Positions 1 to 8,251 of a stretch of 64,000 bases of DNA are shown here, piece by piece; positions within the stretch are counted from its first letter, which is position 1, and each line of letters opens with the position of its first letter. The stretch lies in contig NZ_BCQQ01000021.1 in assembly GCF_001552155.1 (NCBI RefSeq), positions 1-64,000 on the forward strand, written 5' to 3'. The translations under genes and the position numbers were made by a program. The stretch is from Actinomadura formosensis NBRC 14204. Lineage in GTDB: Bacteria > Actinomycetota > Actinomycetes > Streptosporangiales > Streptosporangiaceae. Under the pieces are notes generated by a model. It saw nothing but the letters and a program-made list of their open reading frames with translations, did no database searches and was not told the origin of the DNA.

Positions 1-1
1 G

Positions 2-586
2 GTCAAGCGGAGCCGGGCCGGGCGGCGGCCGGGCCGGGCGCGGGGGGCGCCGGCGGCGCAGGTCGGGGCCGCCGACCGGCATCGGTCCGCGCTGCTGATC
101 ATGGTGCTGACGCTGGGGCTGCTGATCGCGGCGGTCGTGGTGACCGGCGCGCTGATCGCGTCCTCGATGCGGACCCGGCCGGTGACGCTCGCCGCGCCGC
201 TGCACATCTACCCGGTCGCGCAGGCGACGCCGGGGCCGTGCCCCGCCGGGACGAAGGGGATCACCGGGCAGGGGGACACGGGCCCGACGTGCTACCACCT
301 CACGCAGGGCATCGCGATCCACAAGGTCGCCGACCTGCGGGTGCAGAAGTCGCGGGTGAAGCCGGGCGGCTACGACGTGGCGGTGACGCTGCGGCCGGTC
401 GACCGGCACGCGTTCGCGGAGCTGACCCGCGTGACGGTCGGGCGGGATCTCGCGTTCGTCGTCCGTGACCGGCTCGTCACCCTGCCCCGCGTCGACATGG
501 CCATCACCGACGGGAAGGTCATCGTGACCGGCTCGCCGAACCGGGCGGCGGCGAACAGGCTCGTCCACGACCTGAAGGGGCGCTGA
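2..586 (+). CDS. membrane-anchored protein with SecD P1-head-like domain (5' partial)
   Basis: The reading frame is open to the left window edge, so the true start probably lies outside. An ATG at 101 would begin inside the membrane segment, and the codons before it encode an Arg-rich cytoplasmic-type tail. One transmembrane helix (about residues 32-56 of the visible frame) is followed by an exported domain of about 130 residues. Its C-terminal part (LAFVVRDRLVTLPRVD, then an ITDGKVIVTG stretch) resembles the P1-head subdomain of SecD, but no SecD/SecF membrane domain follows. The function is unknown; it may be a stand-alone periplasmic-type SecD-like module. The domain similarity was judged by eye. 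The gene ends one base before the convergent exporter gene. Confidence 0.6.
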   Translation, partial: VKRSRAGRRPGRARGAPAAQVGAADRHRSALLIMVLTLGLLIAAVVVTGALIASSMRTRPVTLAAPLHIYPVAQATPGPCPAGTKGITGQGDTGPTCYHLTQGIAIHKVADLRVQKSRVKPGGYDVAVTLRPVDRHAFAELTRVTVGRDLAFVVRDRLVTLPRVDMAITDGKVIVTGSPNRAAANRLVHDLKGR

Positions 587-587
587 C

Positions 588-2204
588 TCAGCCTTCCGGG
601 GCGGCCGGGGCCGCGGTCGCGGCGGGAGCCTTCGCGGCGGCACCGCCCCGGCCTCCCGAGCCGCGCAGCGGCAGTTCCTTCAGCGCGAGGACCGTGAGGA
701 AGCCGATCACCGCCACCGGGACGCCGACGAGGAAGACGGCATGCATCGCGTGGGTGAACGCCTCCTGGATGATCCCGTGCACCGGCTCGGGCAGCTTCTG
801 GATCTGCTCCGGCGAGCCCAGGCGGCCGCTCCCACCGGACGGCATGGGGATGCCGGCCGCCCGGAAGCCCGAGGTGATCTCGGCCGCCACCCGGTTGGCG
901 AGGATCGCGCCGAACGCGGCCACGCCCATCGCGCCGCCGAGGTTCCGGAAGAACGAGACGCCGGACGTCGTCGAGGCCAGGTCGGCGGGCGCGGCGGCGT
1001 TCTGCGCGGCAAGGATGAGGATCTGCAGCGTCAGGCCCATGCCGGTGCCGAGGAGGGCGAGGTCCGCGCCGATGAGGAGCTTCGGTGAGTCGGTGTGCAG
1101 TTGCGCCAGCAGGAACATCCCGATCGCGATGCACAGCATGCCGAGCACCGGGAAGAGCTTGTAGCGGCCCGTCCGGGTCACCATCTGCCCGGAGCCGGTC
1201 GAGGTGACGAGCATGCCGAGGACGAGCGGCAGCGTCATCAGGCCGGACGCCGTCGGGCTCATCCCCTTGACGATCTGCAGATACTGCGGCATGTAGATCA
1301 TCACGCCGAACATCGCCATGCCGACGCAGACGGAGATGAACGACGTCAGCACGAACGTCCGGTTGCGGAACAGCCGGGGCGGCAGGATCGGGTCGCGGGC
1401 GATGCGCTCGGCGACGATCGCCAGGCCGAGCAGGACGGCGGCGGCCCCGAGCAGGATGTAGGTCCACCGGGAGTTCCACGCGAACTCCGTCCCGCCCATG
1501 GACAGCACCAGCATCAGCAGGGCGGCGCTGCCGGTGATGGTGACCGCGCCGAACACGTCCACGCTGGTGTCGCGGGTCACCTTCGGCAGCTTCAGCACCT
1601 TCTGGATGACGAGGAACGCGACGACCGCGAGCGGGACGCACACGTAGAAGGTCCAGCGCCAGCCGAGGGCGTCGGCGTCCACGATGAACCCGCCGAGCAG
1701 CGGCCCGGCGACCGTCGCGACGCCGAACACCGCGCCCATGTATCCGGCGTAGCGGCCGCGCTGCCGGGGCTCGACCACGTCGCCGAGGATGACCTGGGCC
1801 AGCGCGGACAGGCCGCCGACGCCGAGGCCCTGGACCGCGCGGGCCGCGATGAGCTGGCCGATGTTCTGCGACAGTCCCGCGGCCACGGACGCCAGCACGA
1901 AGATCAGCAGGGCGGTCTGGAACATGAGCTTGCGCCCGGCGATGTCCGACAGCTTGCCCCACAGCGGGGTGGACGCGGTCATCGTCAGCAGTGACGCGCT
2001 GGCGACCCAGGCCAGCTGGTCCTGGCCGCCGAGGTCGCCGACGATCGTCGGCAGGGCGGTGGCGACGACCGACGTCGAGAGCATCGACGTCAGCATCGCC
2101 ATCATCAGGCCGGCGAGGATCTCCAGGATCTGACGGTGCGTGTACTGCGGTCTCGCCGGCTCGGACGCCGCCGGGTCGTGCGACGCCACGCTGGTTTGAG
2201 CCAC
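588..2204 (-). CDS. DHA2-family (EmrB/QacA) MFS drug exporter
   Basis: This 538-residue protein is a proton-driven multidrug exporter of the 14-helix DHA2 family. It shows the LPTI segment in helix 1 (residues 51-54), motif A GKLSDIAGRK at 83-92, motif B with Arg122, and antiporter motif C GVATVAGPLLGG at 161-172, followed by the typical GWRWTFYV. The C-terminus is a cytoplasmic Ala/Gly/Pro tail. The start is a GTG preceded by a G-rich ribosome-binding site. It diverges from a TetR regulator; the shared region holds a good promoter for this gene with a palindrome inside the spacer, so it is very probably repressed by that TetR protein and induced by a drug-like ligand. The substrate cannot be told from sequence. 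Confidence 0.92.
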   Translation of the reverse strand: MAQTSVASHDPAASEPARPQYTHRQILEILAGLMMAMLTSMLSTSVVATALPTIVGDLGGQDQLAWVASASLLTMTASTPLWGKLSDIAGRKLMFQTALLIFVLASVAAGLSQNIGQLIAARAVQGLGVGGLSALAQVILGDVVEPRQRGRYAGYMGAVFGVATVAGPLLGGFIVDADALGWRWTFYVCVPLAVVAFLVIQKVLKLPKVTRDTSVDVFGAVTITGSAALLMLVLSMGGTEFAWNSRWTYILLGAAAVLLGLAIVAERIARDPILPPRLFRNRTFVLTSFISVCVGMAMFGVMIYMPQYLQIVKGMSPTASGLMTLPLVLGMLVTSTGSGQMVTRTGRYKLFPVLGMLCIAIGMFLLAQLHTDSPKLLIGADLALLGTGMGLTLQILILAAQNAAAPADLASTTSGVSFFRNLGGAMGVAAFGAILANRVAAEITSGFRAAGIPMPSGGSGRLGSPEQIQKLPEPVHGIIQEAFTHAMHAVFLVGVPVAVIGFLTVLALKELPLRGSGGRGGAAAKAPAATAAPAAPEG

Positions 2205-2244
2205 CCTGCCCCCATGCCAATGGAATTACCTGTGTCGTGCAGGT

Positions 2245-2273
2245 ATCTTATGTAGACGCTTGTTTACTTGCAA
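2245..2273 (-). promoter_or_regulatory. sigma-70-type promoter of the DHA2 exporter gene
   Basis: Read on the minus strand, TTGCAA (2273-2268) and TAAGAT (2250-2245) are separated by exactly 17 bases. The start codon at 2204 lies about 40 bases downstream of the -10 element. This is one of the clearest vegetative promoter matches in the window. Confidence 0.65.
2252..2267. promoter_or_regulatory. TetR-type operator candidate
   Basis: GTAGACGCTTGTTTAC is an interrupted palindrome, GTA-N-AC-N4-GT-N-TAC, filling the 17-base spacer of the exporter promoter. A repressor bound here would block RNA polymerase directly. The probable ligand is the TetR protein encoded 54 bases away in the divergent direction. 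Confidence 0.6.
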
Positions 2274-2320
2274 CTCGGTGGATACTGGGCACCGACCGTC
2301 AGCGACAGCCGGGGATGGGG

Positions 2321-2923
2321 ATGCAGGTCGAGGAGCAGCGCACGGCCGAGCGGCGGCCGAAGCGGGACCGGGCGGCGACCCGGCGCCGCATCCTGGACGC
2401 CGCCCGCGACCTGTTCGGCGAGCACGGCTACGACGGCGTCACCGTCCGCATGATCGCGGCGCGGGCGGAGGCGAACGTCGCCCTGGTCAACCGGTACTTC
2501 GGGTCGAAGGCGGCGCTGTTCGGGGAGGTCCTGGCCGGCGAGTCGGTGATCCGCGGCGTCATCGCGGGCGACCCCGAGGGGCTGCCCCGGCGGCTCGCGG
2601 AGCACTTCGTCCGGCAGATCGACCCGCGTCCGGTCACCGCCATCTCCCGGATGCTCGACCGGTCGGCGGGGCACCCCGAGGTCAAGGAGATCCTGCTCCA
2701 CTACCTGGAGGAAGTGATCGTCGAGCCGATGGTCGCCCAGCTGGAGGGGCCGGACGCCCGCGCCCGCGCGCTGCTGGCGTCCACGATCATCATGGGCGGC
2801 GGGCCCGTCCGGCGGCTCGTCGGCCTGGGCGACCTGCGCGCCGCCGACCCAGCCGAGCTCACCGACCGCCTCACCGCCATGTTCACCGCCGCCCTCGCCC
2901 CGCCGGTACGCCGCGCGGTGTAG
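2321..2923 (+). CDS. TetR/AcrR-family transcriptional repressor
   Basis: This 200-residue protein has the TetR N-terminal helix-turn-helix (about residues 15-65: RILDAARDLFGEHGYDGVTV, then VALVNRYFGSKAALF) and a C-terminal ligand-binding helical domain ending in a TetR_C-like region. The open frame extends far upstream, but that part has no family similarity. ATG 2321 has a GGGG ribosome-binding site six bases upstream; ATG 2315, two codons earlier, is an alternative. It is divergent to the DHA2 exporter and probably represses it through the palindrome at 2252-2267. The ligand is unknown. Confidence 0.88.
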   Translation: MQVEEQRTAERRPKRDRAATRRRILDAARDLFGEHGYDGVTVRMIAARAEANVALVNRYFGSKAALFGEVLAGESVIRGVIAGDPEGLPRRLAEHFVRQIDPRPVTAISRMLDRSAGHPEVKEILLHYLEEVIVEPMVAQLEGPDARARALLASTIIMGGGPVRRLVGLGDLRAADPAELTDRLTAMFTAALAPPVRRAV

Positions 2924-3012
2924 CGGGGCGGCCCGGCGTACGGCGGCGGGAGCAGCGAAGATCGGCTCATGGGCGGAGCCTGCGGCGGCGCGGCGCGCAT
3001 AGGGTGCAGGAC

Positions 3013-5487
3013 ATGAGGGTGGCGGGCGCGGTTCGGGCGCGGTGGGGCAGGACGGGACGGGCCGTGCGGTGGACGGCGGGCGGTGCGGCGGCCGTGCTGC
3101 TCGCGGGCGGCGCGGCCTTCGGGCTCACGGCCGGCGACGCCCCCCGCGTCCAGGCTTCCGACCAGCTCATCAGCGTGGTGGACGGGCCGGGCAACGACCA
3201 GCGCGTCACGCTCGACACGACGTTCTACAGGCCGGTCGGGCGGGCCAGAGGCCCGGCGGTCATGCTGGCGCACGGCTTCGGCGGATCGAAACGGGACGTC
3301 GCGGGCGAGGCGCGCGGCCTGGCCCGCGCGGGGTACGCGGTGCTGGCCTGGTCGGCGCGCGGATTCGGGCGGTCGGGCGGTGAGATCGCGCTCAACTCGC
3401 CCGACTACGAGGTCAAGGACACCCGGCAGCTCATCGACTGGCTGGCGAAGCGTCCGGAGGTCGTCCTCGACGGGCCGGGCGATCCGCGCGTCGGCATGGC
3501 GGGGCAGTCGTACGGCGGCGCGATCACGCTGCTGACCGCCGGGTACGACCGGCGGGTGGACGCCATCGCGCCGCAGATCACCTGGCACAGCCTCCCGGAC
3601 GCGCTGTTCCCGTCCGCGACCGGCGCGGGGCCCGCGGACGGGGTGTTCAAGAAGCTGTGGACGGGGCTGTTCTTCACCAGCAGCGCGGGCCGGACGGCCT
3701 GCGGACGCTTCCTGCCGTCGTTGTGCGACATGTACCAGGAAGTCGCGGAGAAGGGGCGTCCGACCGAGTCGGCGATCTCGACGCTGCGGCGGTCGAGCCC
3801 GGCCTCGGTCACCGACCGGATCAAGGTGCCGACACTGCTGGTCCAGGGGCAGTCCGACTCACTGTTCCCGCTGGACCAGGCCGACGCCAACGCGCGCGCG
3901 ATCGCCGCGGGCGGCGCGCCGGTGTCGGTGGTGTGGTTCCAGGGCGGGCACGACGGCGGCGACCCGGAGACCGCGCGGGTCGAGGGGCTGGTGCGCGACT
4001 TCTTCGACGCGCGGCTGCGGCACACCTCCGCACCCTCGCCGGACGGTTTCACGGTGACGCGGGCGGGCGGGCTCGACTCCGCCACGCAGGAGATCGTCGT
4101 GGGGGAGGCGACGACGTCCCGGTATCCGGGGCTTTCCGGTGATCCGGTCGCGATGCCGCTGTCCGGTGGCGAGCAGACGATCTTCAATCCGGCGGGCGGG
4201 TCACCGGCGTCGATCTCGGCGATGCCGGGGCTGGGCGCGCTGGGGTCCCTCGGCTCCCTGGGCGGGGCCGGCTCACCGGCCGGGTCGCTGCCGACGGACA
4301 TGCCGGGGCAGACGGCCGCGTTCGACACGCGTCCGCTGGACCATCCGGTCCGGCTGACCGGGGCGGCCACGGTGCGGCTCAAGGTGCGCGGGGACGGCCC
4401 GCTGTTCGCCAAGCTCTACGACGTGGCGCCGGACGGGAGCACGATCCCGGCACGCCGGCTCGCGGCACCGTTCCGGGTGTCGGGCGAGGACGTCACGGTG
4501 ACGCTCCCGGCGATGGACTACCGCTTCGACCGCGGCCACCGCCTGCGTCTCGTCATCGCGACGACCGACATGGGGTTCGCGACACCTGCCAAGCCTTCGT
4601 CTTACAAGGTGCAGGTGATGTCGCCGCTGTCCGTCCCCACGGTCCCCTCATTGGCGACTGCGGCGCCGCCCCTGCCCACCTGGGTGTGGGTCCTGCCGGT
4701 GGTCGCGCTCGCCGTTGCCGCCGCCATCCTCGTGCCTGGACGCCGCAGGCGGGCCGCTGAAACCGACAGCGATGTCCCGCTGGAGATATCGGGCCTAACG
4801 AAGGCGTACAAGAACGGCCATCTCGCCGTGGCGGACCTGTCTTTCCGTGTGGAGAAGGGCCAGGTTCTCGGTTTGCTCGGCCCGAACGGCGCTGGGAAGA
4901 CCACGACCCTGCGCATGCTCATGGGCCTCATCCATCCCGACTCAGGCGAGATCCGCATCTTCGGTCATCGCGTCACTCCCGGTGCGCCCGTCCTGTCTCG
5001 CCTTGGCTCCTTCGTCGAGGGGCCGGGGTTCCTCCCCCACCTCTCCGGCCGCGACAACCTGGACCTGTACTGGCGCGCCACCGGGCGCCCCTCGGACGAA
5101 GCCCACCTGGACGAGGCATTGGAGATAGCCGACCTGGGGTCCGCCCTGGACCGGGCCGTCCGCACCTACTCGCAAGGCATGCGGCAGCGGCTCGCCATCG
5201 CCCAGGCCATGCTCGGCCTGCCGGACCTCCTCGTCCTGGACGAGCCGACCAACGGCCTCGACCCGCCCCAGATCCGGGAGATGCGGGAGGTGCTCGTCCG
5301 GTACGCCGCTGCCGGACGCACGGTCATCGTCTCCAGCCATCTGCTCGCCGAGGTCGAGCAGACCTGCACGCACGCGGTCGTCATGGCCGGCGGGCGGCGC
5401 GTCGCCGCCGGTCCCGTCAGCGAGATCGTCGGTTCCGGCCGCCGGCTGGAGGACGCGTTCCTGGAGCTCATCGGAGAGGCCCCATGA
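3013..5487 (+). CDS. peptidase S15-like hydrolase fused to ABC transporter ATPase
   Basis: This is an 824-residue two-part protein. An N-terminal signal anchor (about 16-40) leads into an alpha/beta hydrolase of the X-Pro dipeptidyl-peptidase S15 type with nucleophile motif GQSYGG (Ser166) and probable Asp282 and His313. A beta-sandwich C-terminal S15 domain (about 340-545) follows. A second membrane segment (about 556-576) is followed by a complete ABC ATPase: Walker A GPNGAGKTT near 622, degenerate signature YSQGM near 719, Walker B LLVLDEPT near 739, and the H-loop His in VSSHLL. Predicted topology puts the hydrolase outside and the ATPase in the cytoplasm. The stop overlaps the permease start (ATGA), so they form one unit. 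Substrate and purpose are unknown; peptide processing coupled to transport is inferred. The long upstream open frame is not coding. Confidence 0.85.
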   Translation: MRVAGAVRARWGRTGRAVRWTAGGAAAVLLAGGAAFGLTAGDAPRVQASDQLISVVDGPGNDQRVTLDTTFYRPVGRARGPAVMLAHGFGGSKRDVAGEARGLARAGYAVLAWSARGFGRSGGEIALNSPDYEVKDTRQLIDWLAKRPEVVLDGPGDPRVGMAGQSYGGAITLLTAGYDRRVDAIAPQITWHSLPDALFPSATGAGPADGVFKKLWTGLFFTSSAGRTACGRFLPSLCDMYQEVAEKGRPTESAISTLRRSSPASVTDRIKVPTLLVQGQSDSLFPLDQADANARAIAAGGAPVSVVWFQGGHDGGDPETARVEGLVRDFFDARLRHTSAPSPDGFTVTRAGGLDSATQEIVVGEATTSRYPGLSGDPVAMPLSGGEQTIFNPAGGSPASISAMPGLGALGSLGSLGGAGSPAGSLPTDMPGQTAAFDTRPLDHPVRLTGAATVRLKVRGDGPLFAKLYDVAPDGSTIPARRLAAPFRVSGEDVTVTLPAMDYRFDRGHRLRLVIATTDMGFATPAKPSSYKVQVMSPLSVPTVPSLATAAPPLPTWVWVLPVVALAVAAAILVPGRRRRAAETDSDVPLEISGLTKAYKNGHLAVADLSFRVEKGQVLGLLGPNGAGKTTTLRMLMGLIHPDSGEIRIFGHRVTPGAPVLSRLGSFVEGPGFLPHLSGRDNLDLYWRATGRPSDEAHLDEALEIADLGSALDRAVRTYSQGMRQRLAIAQAMLGLPDLLVLDEPTNGLDPPQIREMREVLVRYAAAGRTVIVSSHLLAEVEQTCTHAVVMAGGRRVAAGPVSEIVGSGRRLEDAFLELIGEAP

Positions 5488-6314
5488 CGACCTACAACGT
5501 CCGGCGGACCCTGCCCCTGCGCGTCGAGGCCGTCCGCCAGTTCCGGCGCCGCCGCACCCTCGTCGCGTTCGGCATCCTGCTCGTCCTCCCGTGGGTGCTG
5601 ATGCTCGCGTTCAAGCTCGGCGGCGACCCCGGCCCGGACGGCGTTCCCAGCCTGGTCGGCGTCGCCACGTCCAGCGCGCTGAACTTCGCCCTGTTCGCCC
5701 TGTTCGCCGCGACCGGCTTCCTGCTGGTCGTCGCCGTCGCCCTGTTCTGCGGCGACACCGTGGCGAGCGAGGCCGGCTGGTCGTCGCTGCGGTACCTGCT
5801 GGCCGCCCCCGTGCCGCGCGCCCGGCTGCTGCGCCAGAAGCTGGTCGTCGCCCTCTCCTACGCCGTGGTGGCGGTCGTCAGCCTGCCGCTGATGTCCCTG
5901 GTCGCGGGGACCGTCGGCTTCGGCTGGGGCGATATCGAGCTCCCCACCGGCGGCACCGTCCCGGTCGGCACCGCGCTCGGCCGGATGGCGATCATCATCG
6001 GCTACTCGCTGGTCGCCCAGCTCGTCGTCGCGGCCCTGGCGTTCCTGCTCTCCGTCACCACCGACTCGCCGCTGGGCGCGGTCGGCGGCGCGGTCGGCCT
6101 CGTCATCGTCAGCAACATCCTGGACGCCGTCACCGCGCTCGGCTCCTGGCGCGACTTCCTCCCGACGCACTGGATGTACGCGTGGATGGACGCCCTGCAG
6201 CCCCAGATCCAGTGGACGGGCATGGCGAAGGGCGCCGCGATCTCCCTCGCGTACGCCGTGATCCTCTTCGCCCTGGCCTTCCGCCGCTTCCGAACCCGCG
6301 ACATAGTCTCCTGA
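5484..6314 (+). CDS. ABC-2-type transporter permease
   Basis: This 276-residue integral membrane protein has about six hydrophobic segments: FGILLVLPWVLMLAFKL near residue 31, then segments near 65-90, 120-145, 165-190, 195-215 and 245-265. The arrangement is typical of ABC-2 permeases. It has an Arg-rich N-terminal cytoplasmic stretch and ends in a basic tail. The start ATG overlaps the stop of the S15/ATPase fusion by four bases and has a GGAGAGG ribosome-binding site inside that gene. It is the membrane partner of the fused ATPase. The transported substrate is unknown. Confidence 0.88.
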   Translation: MTTYNVRRTLPLRVEAVRQFRRRRTLVAFGILLVLPWVLMLAFKLGGDPGPDGVPSLVGVATSSALNFALFALFAATGFLLVVAVALFCGDTVASEAGWSSLRYLLAAPVPRARLLRQKLVVALSYAVVAVVSLPLMSLVAGTVGFGWGDIELPTGGTVPVGTALGRMAIIIGYSLVAQLVVAALAFLLSVTTDSPLGAVGGAVGLVIVSNILDAVTALGSWRDFLPTHWMYAWMDALQPQIQWTGMAKGAAISLAYAVILFALAFRRFRTRDIVS

Positions 6315-6484
6315 GTTTCTGGCACGATCCGCGATCATCCGATCACCCCGAGCCACCGACATCTCCCAAAAATCGGTCGAACCTCCAGTGTCCGGTGCAT
6401 AAGCTCAGCAAACCGCGCAGGCGCCCGGTACGTACTACGAGGTGACCACGGTTAAGTCCGGCCCGTTGGGGGGAGGTGATCACC

Positions 6485-6580
6485 ATGGCACGGCAGCAAC
6501 TCGTCAAGCGCCCCAAGCCCCCGCGTCAACCGAGCCAGCCCGATCTGCGGACCCCGTCAGGCCGCCTGCTTCCCTACTGA
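6485..6580 (+). CDS. 31-residue basic micro-protein candidate
   Basis: A short ORF starts at ATG 6485 and ends at TGA 6578-6580. It is preceded by GGAGGTGATC (6472-6481), a ten-base perfect complement to the 16S rRNA anti-Shine-Dalgarno tail, with ideal spacing from the GGAGG core. No other gene nearby uses this signal. The product begins MARQQLVKRPKPPRQ, is rich in Pro, Arg, Lys and Gln, and has no membrane segment. Its last seven bases overlap the 3' end of the convergent thioesterase gene. The function is unknown, and the signal is the only evidence that it is translated. Confidence 0.5.
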   Translation: MARQQLVKRPKPPRQPSQPDLRTPSGRLLPY

Positions 6581-6951
6581 AGCCGCGCCAGGAACCTCTC
6601 CCGATCCACCACGACCCGCTCGATACGCCCGTCCCCCACCGCACCGCGCTCGTCGACGGCCCTGACCCCGAACACGAGCCGCTTCCCGTCGACCTCTTCG
6701 AGCACCGCTTCGACGGTCACCCGCACGCCGACCGGGCTGGCCGCCAGGTGCCGCACCTCAACGCGCGTCCCCACAGAGGTCCACCCGTCGGCGAGACGCC
6801 CCGCGACCGCCGCAACGGTCGCCGCCTCCGCGAGCGCCACCAACCGGGGCGTCCCCAAAACCGGGACATCCCCGCTGCCCACATGAACGGCGGTGTCCTC
6901 CTCCCCGACCACCAGGGACGTCTCCGCCCGCAACCCCGCCCTCAGTTCCAT
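6574..6951 (-). CDS. FlK-like hot-dog acyl-CoA thioesterase
   Basis: This 125-residue single-domain hot-dog thioesterase starts MELRAGLRAET. Candidate catalytic residues Thr34 (in LGTPRLV), Glu42 (in ALAEAAT) and His68 (in VEVRHLA) have the same spacing (8 and 26) as the Thr42/Glu50/His76 triad of the fluoroacetyl-CoA thioesterase FlK of Streptomyces cattleya. Close homologues in actinobacteria are mostly of unknown substrate, so defluorinase-associated function should not be assumed. ATG 6951 was preferred over GTG 6981 because AAGGAGAGG lies nine bases upstream. It lies just downstream of the SUKH gene on the same strand and may be co-transcribed with it. Confidence 0.75.
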   Translation of the reverse strand: MELRAGLRAETSLVVGEEDTAVHVGSGDVPVLGTPRLVALAEAATVAAVAGRLADGWTSVGTRVEVRHLAASPVGVRVTVEAVLEEVDGKRLVFGVRAVDERGAVGDGRIERVVVDRERFLARLQ

Positions 6952-6977
6952 GGGCCGATCCTCTCCTTCCGCGGAAT

Positions 6978-7832
6978 TCACTCACGGTCGTCGCTGTCAC
7001 CGAGGCCATGGCCGGCACCCTCGGTCGGCCACCGCCTCTGCGCCTGGGAAAAGCACTCAGCGGGCAGGGACTTGTACGCGGCGGCAACGGCCTTCGGCGT
7101 CCGGCCACGAACGATGAAGCCGGCCCGGCTCCGAGGACGACCCCACGGTGCTCTCAGGGCTTCCTGTTCCTCCGTCAGAGGAAGGTATGGCTGGACACAG
7201 ACGAGCACGTCCTCTCCCGCATACCAGCGATGCCCCAGCGTGCACGGCGACTCCTCTATGGGGAGCTGCGGAAACCCCAGCCGGACGAACTGGCGCTCCA
7301 CAGCGGGGATCTCCGCCTCAAGCAGTTCCCCCCGCAGAGAGAGTTGCGCGGCCCCACCCCACAACGTCTCCTCAAGCACCATGTCGATCAGCGCGATGGA
7401 CAGCCGCTCGGTCCAGGCGACACCGGTCGCGTGCTCCTCATGACCCCGGTCGCATGAGTGCGCGGTCGGCGGATCGTCCATGTGCAGATCCGCCGGCCGG
7501 ATGTACCGCTCCCAGGCGCCCTGGTTCTCCGCGTGGTACATGACCAGGCCCGTGTCCTCGTACACGTACAACCCGCCGGGCGGTTCCAGGCGGTGCATCG
7601 TGGCGCACAGATCCGCACGCTTACCGAACAGCGTGTACGCCTCGCGCAGCGCCGCCGGGAACGGGAAACCCAACCGTTCCTCGGCCGCGTCCAACTCCCC
7701 GCCGTCGTAGCCGTCGCCATCGCGTAGCGGCGTTGACCACGCCCGAGCGAACCCCCGGATGAACGTCCACGCTCGGTGCCTGTCCTGCACCCCCGCGGCA
7801 ATCTCACTCGCAAGATCGAAACCATCCGGCAC
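6978..7832 (-). CDS. SMI1/KNR4 (SUKH) family protein
   Basis: This protein of about 284 residues contains a SUKH/SMI1-KNR4 core (LDAAEERLGFPFPAALREAY, then GGLYVYEDTGLVMYHAENQG) in its N-terminal half and a second region rich in aromatic residues. SUKH proteins are often immunity proteins of polymorphic toxin systems, but many are stand-alone with unknown roles, and no toxin gene is adjacent. The GTG at 7832 (MPDGFDLASEIAAG) was chosen because upstream codons show no family-like sequence; an open frame continues to 7988. The stop lies 26 bases before the thioesterase start. Confidence 0.7.
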   Translation of the reverse strand: MPDGFDLASEIAAGVQDRHRAWTFIRGFARAWSTPLRDGDGYDGGELDAAEERLGFPFPAALREAYTLFGKRADLCATMHRLEPPGGLYVYEDTGLVMYHAENQGAWERYIRPADLHMDDPPTAHSCDRGHEEHATGVAWTERLSIALIDMVLEETLWGGAAQLSLRGELLEAEIPAVERQFVRLGFPQLPIEESPCTLGHRWYAGEDVLVCVQPYLPLTEEQEALRAPWGRPRSRAGFIVRGRTPKAVAAAYKSLPAECFSQAQRRWPTEGAGHGLGDSDDRE

Positions 7833-8251
7833 GGCCAGAACCCTACGCCCCCGCACGGCCGGGCCAAGCGCGCAGCCGTCACCGAAACCGACCTCTGTCG
7901 ATCTGGATCGACCGGCGATACATACCGCGCTGACTCCGAGCCTGTCTTTCCCACCGGATCTCGCAGAGCAACCAGCACGGGAGCGCACGGCGACCGGACG
8001 AAACTCGCCCCCACCCTTACCCGGCTACACAAAGTCACTCCTTCCTCACGGGATTTACTCTTCACAAGTAAAGGTCACCAGTCAATATCAAGGCGAGTAC
8101 ATGACCATGTCGCCGCAGACACAATTCTGGCAATTGAATCTTCCTAAAGTGCGACATAGCGTCAATTTAAACGCCGCCCGAAGCGTGCTTTTCTGGGGCT
8201 GCGGGACCCGGCGCCGGGCGGTGCTGCCTACCGAAAGCGAAAGGCGTCAAC
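7833..8251. other. intergenic region with AT-rich core
   Basis: Between the divergent SUKH and sulfotransferase genes. The stretch from about 8045 to 8180 is clearly poorer in G+C than its surroundings. It contains a perfect inverted repeat TTTACT-N7-AGTAAA (8054-8072) and a promoter candidate at 8134-8162. Overlapping open frames here lack a ribosome-binding site or recognisable similarity. No gene is called. Confidence 0.5.
8134..8162 (+). promoter_or_regulatory. promoter candidate for the sulfotransferase gene
   Basis: TTGAAT (8134-8139) and TAGCGT (8157-8162) are separated by 17 bases in the AT-rich patch, about 90 bases ahead of the sulfotransferase start. The -10 match is moderate. Confidence 0.4.

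Noticed and set aside
2260-3012. Long open frame continuous with the S15/ABC fusion, covering the TetR gene
   Set aside because: It is a shifted-frame reading through the TetR gene, Arg/Gly-rich with no family features. The signal-anchor start at 3013 explains the protein.
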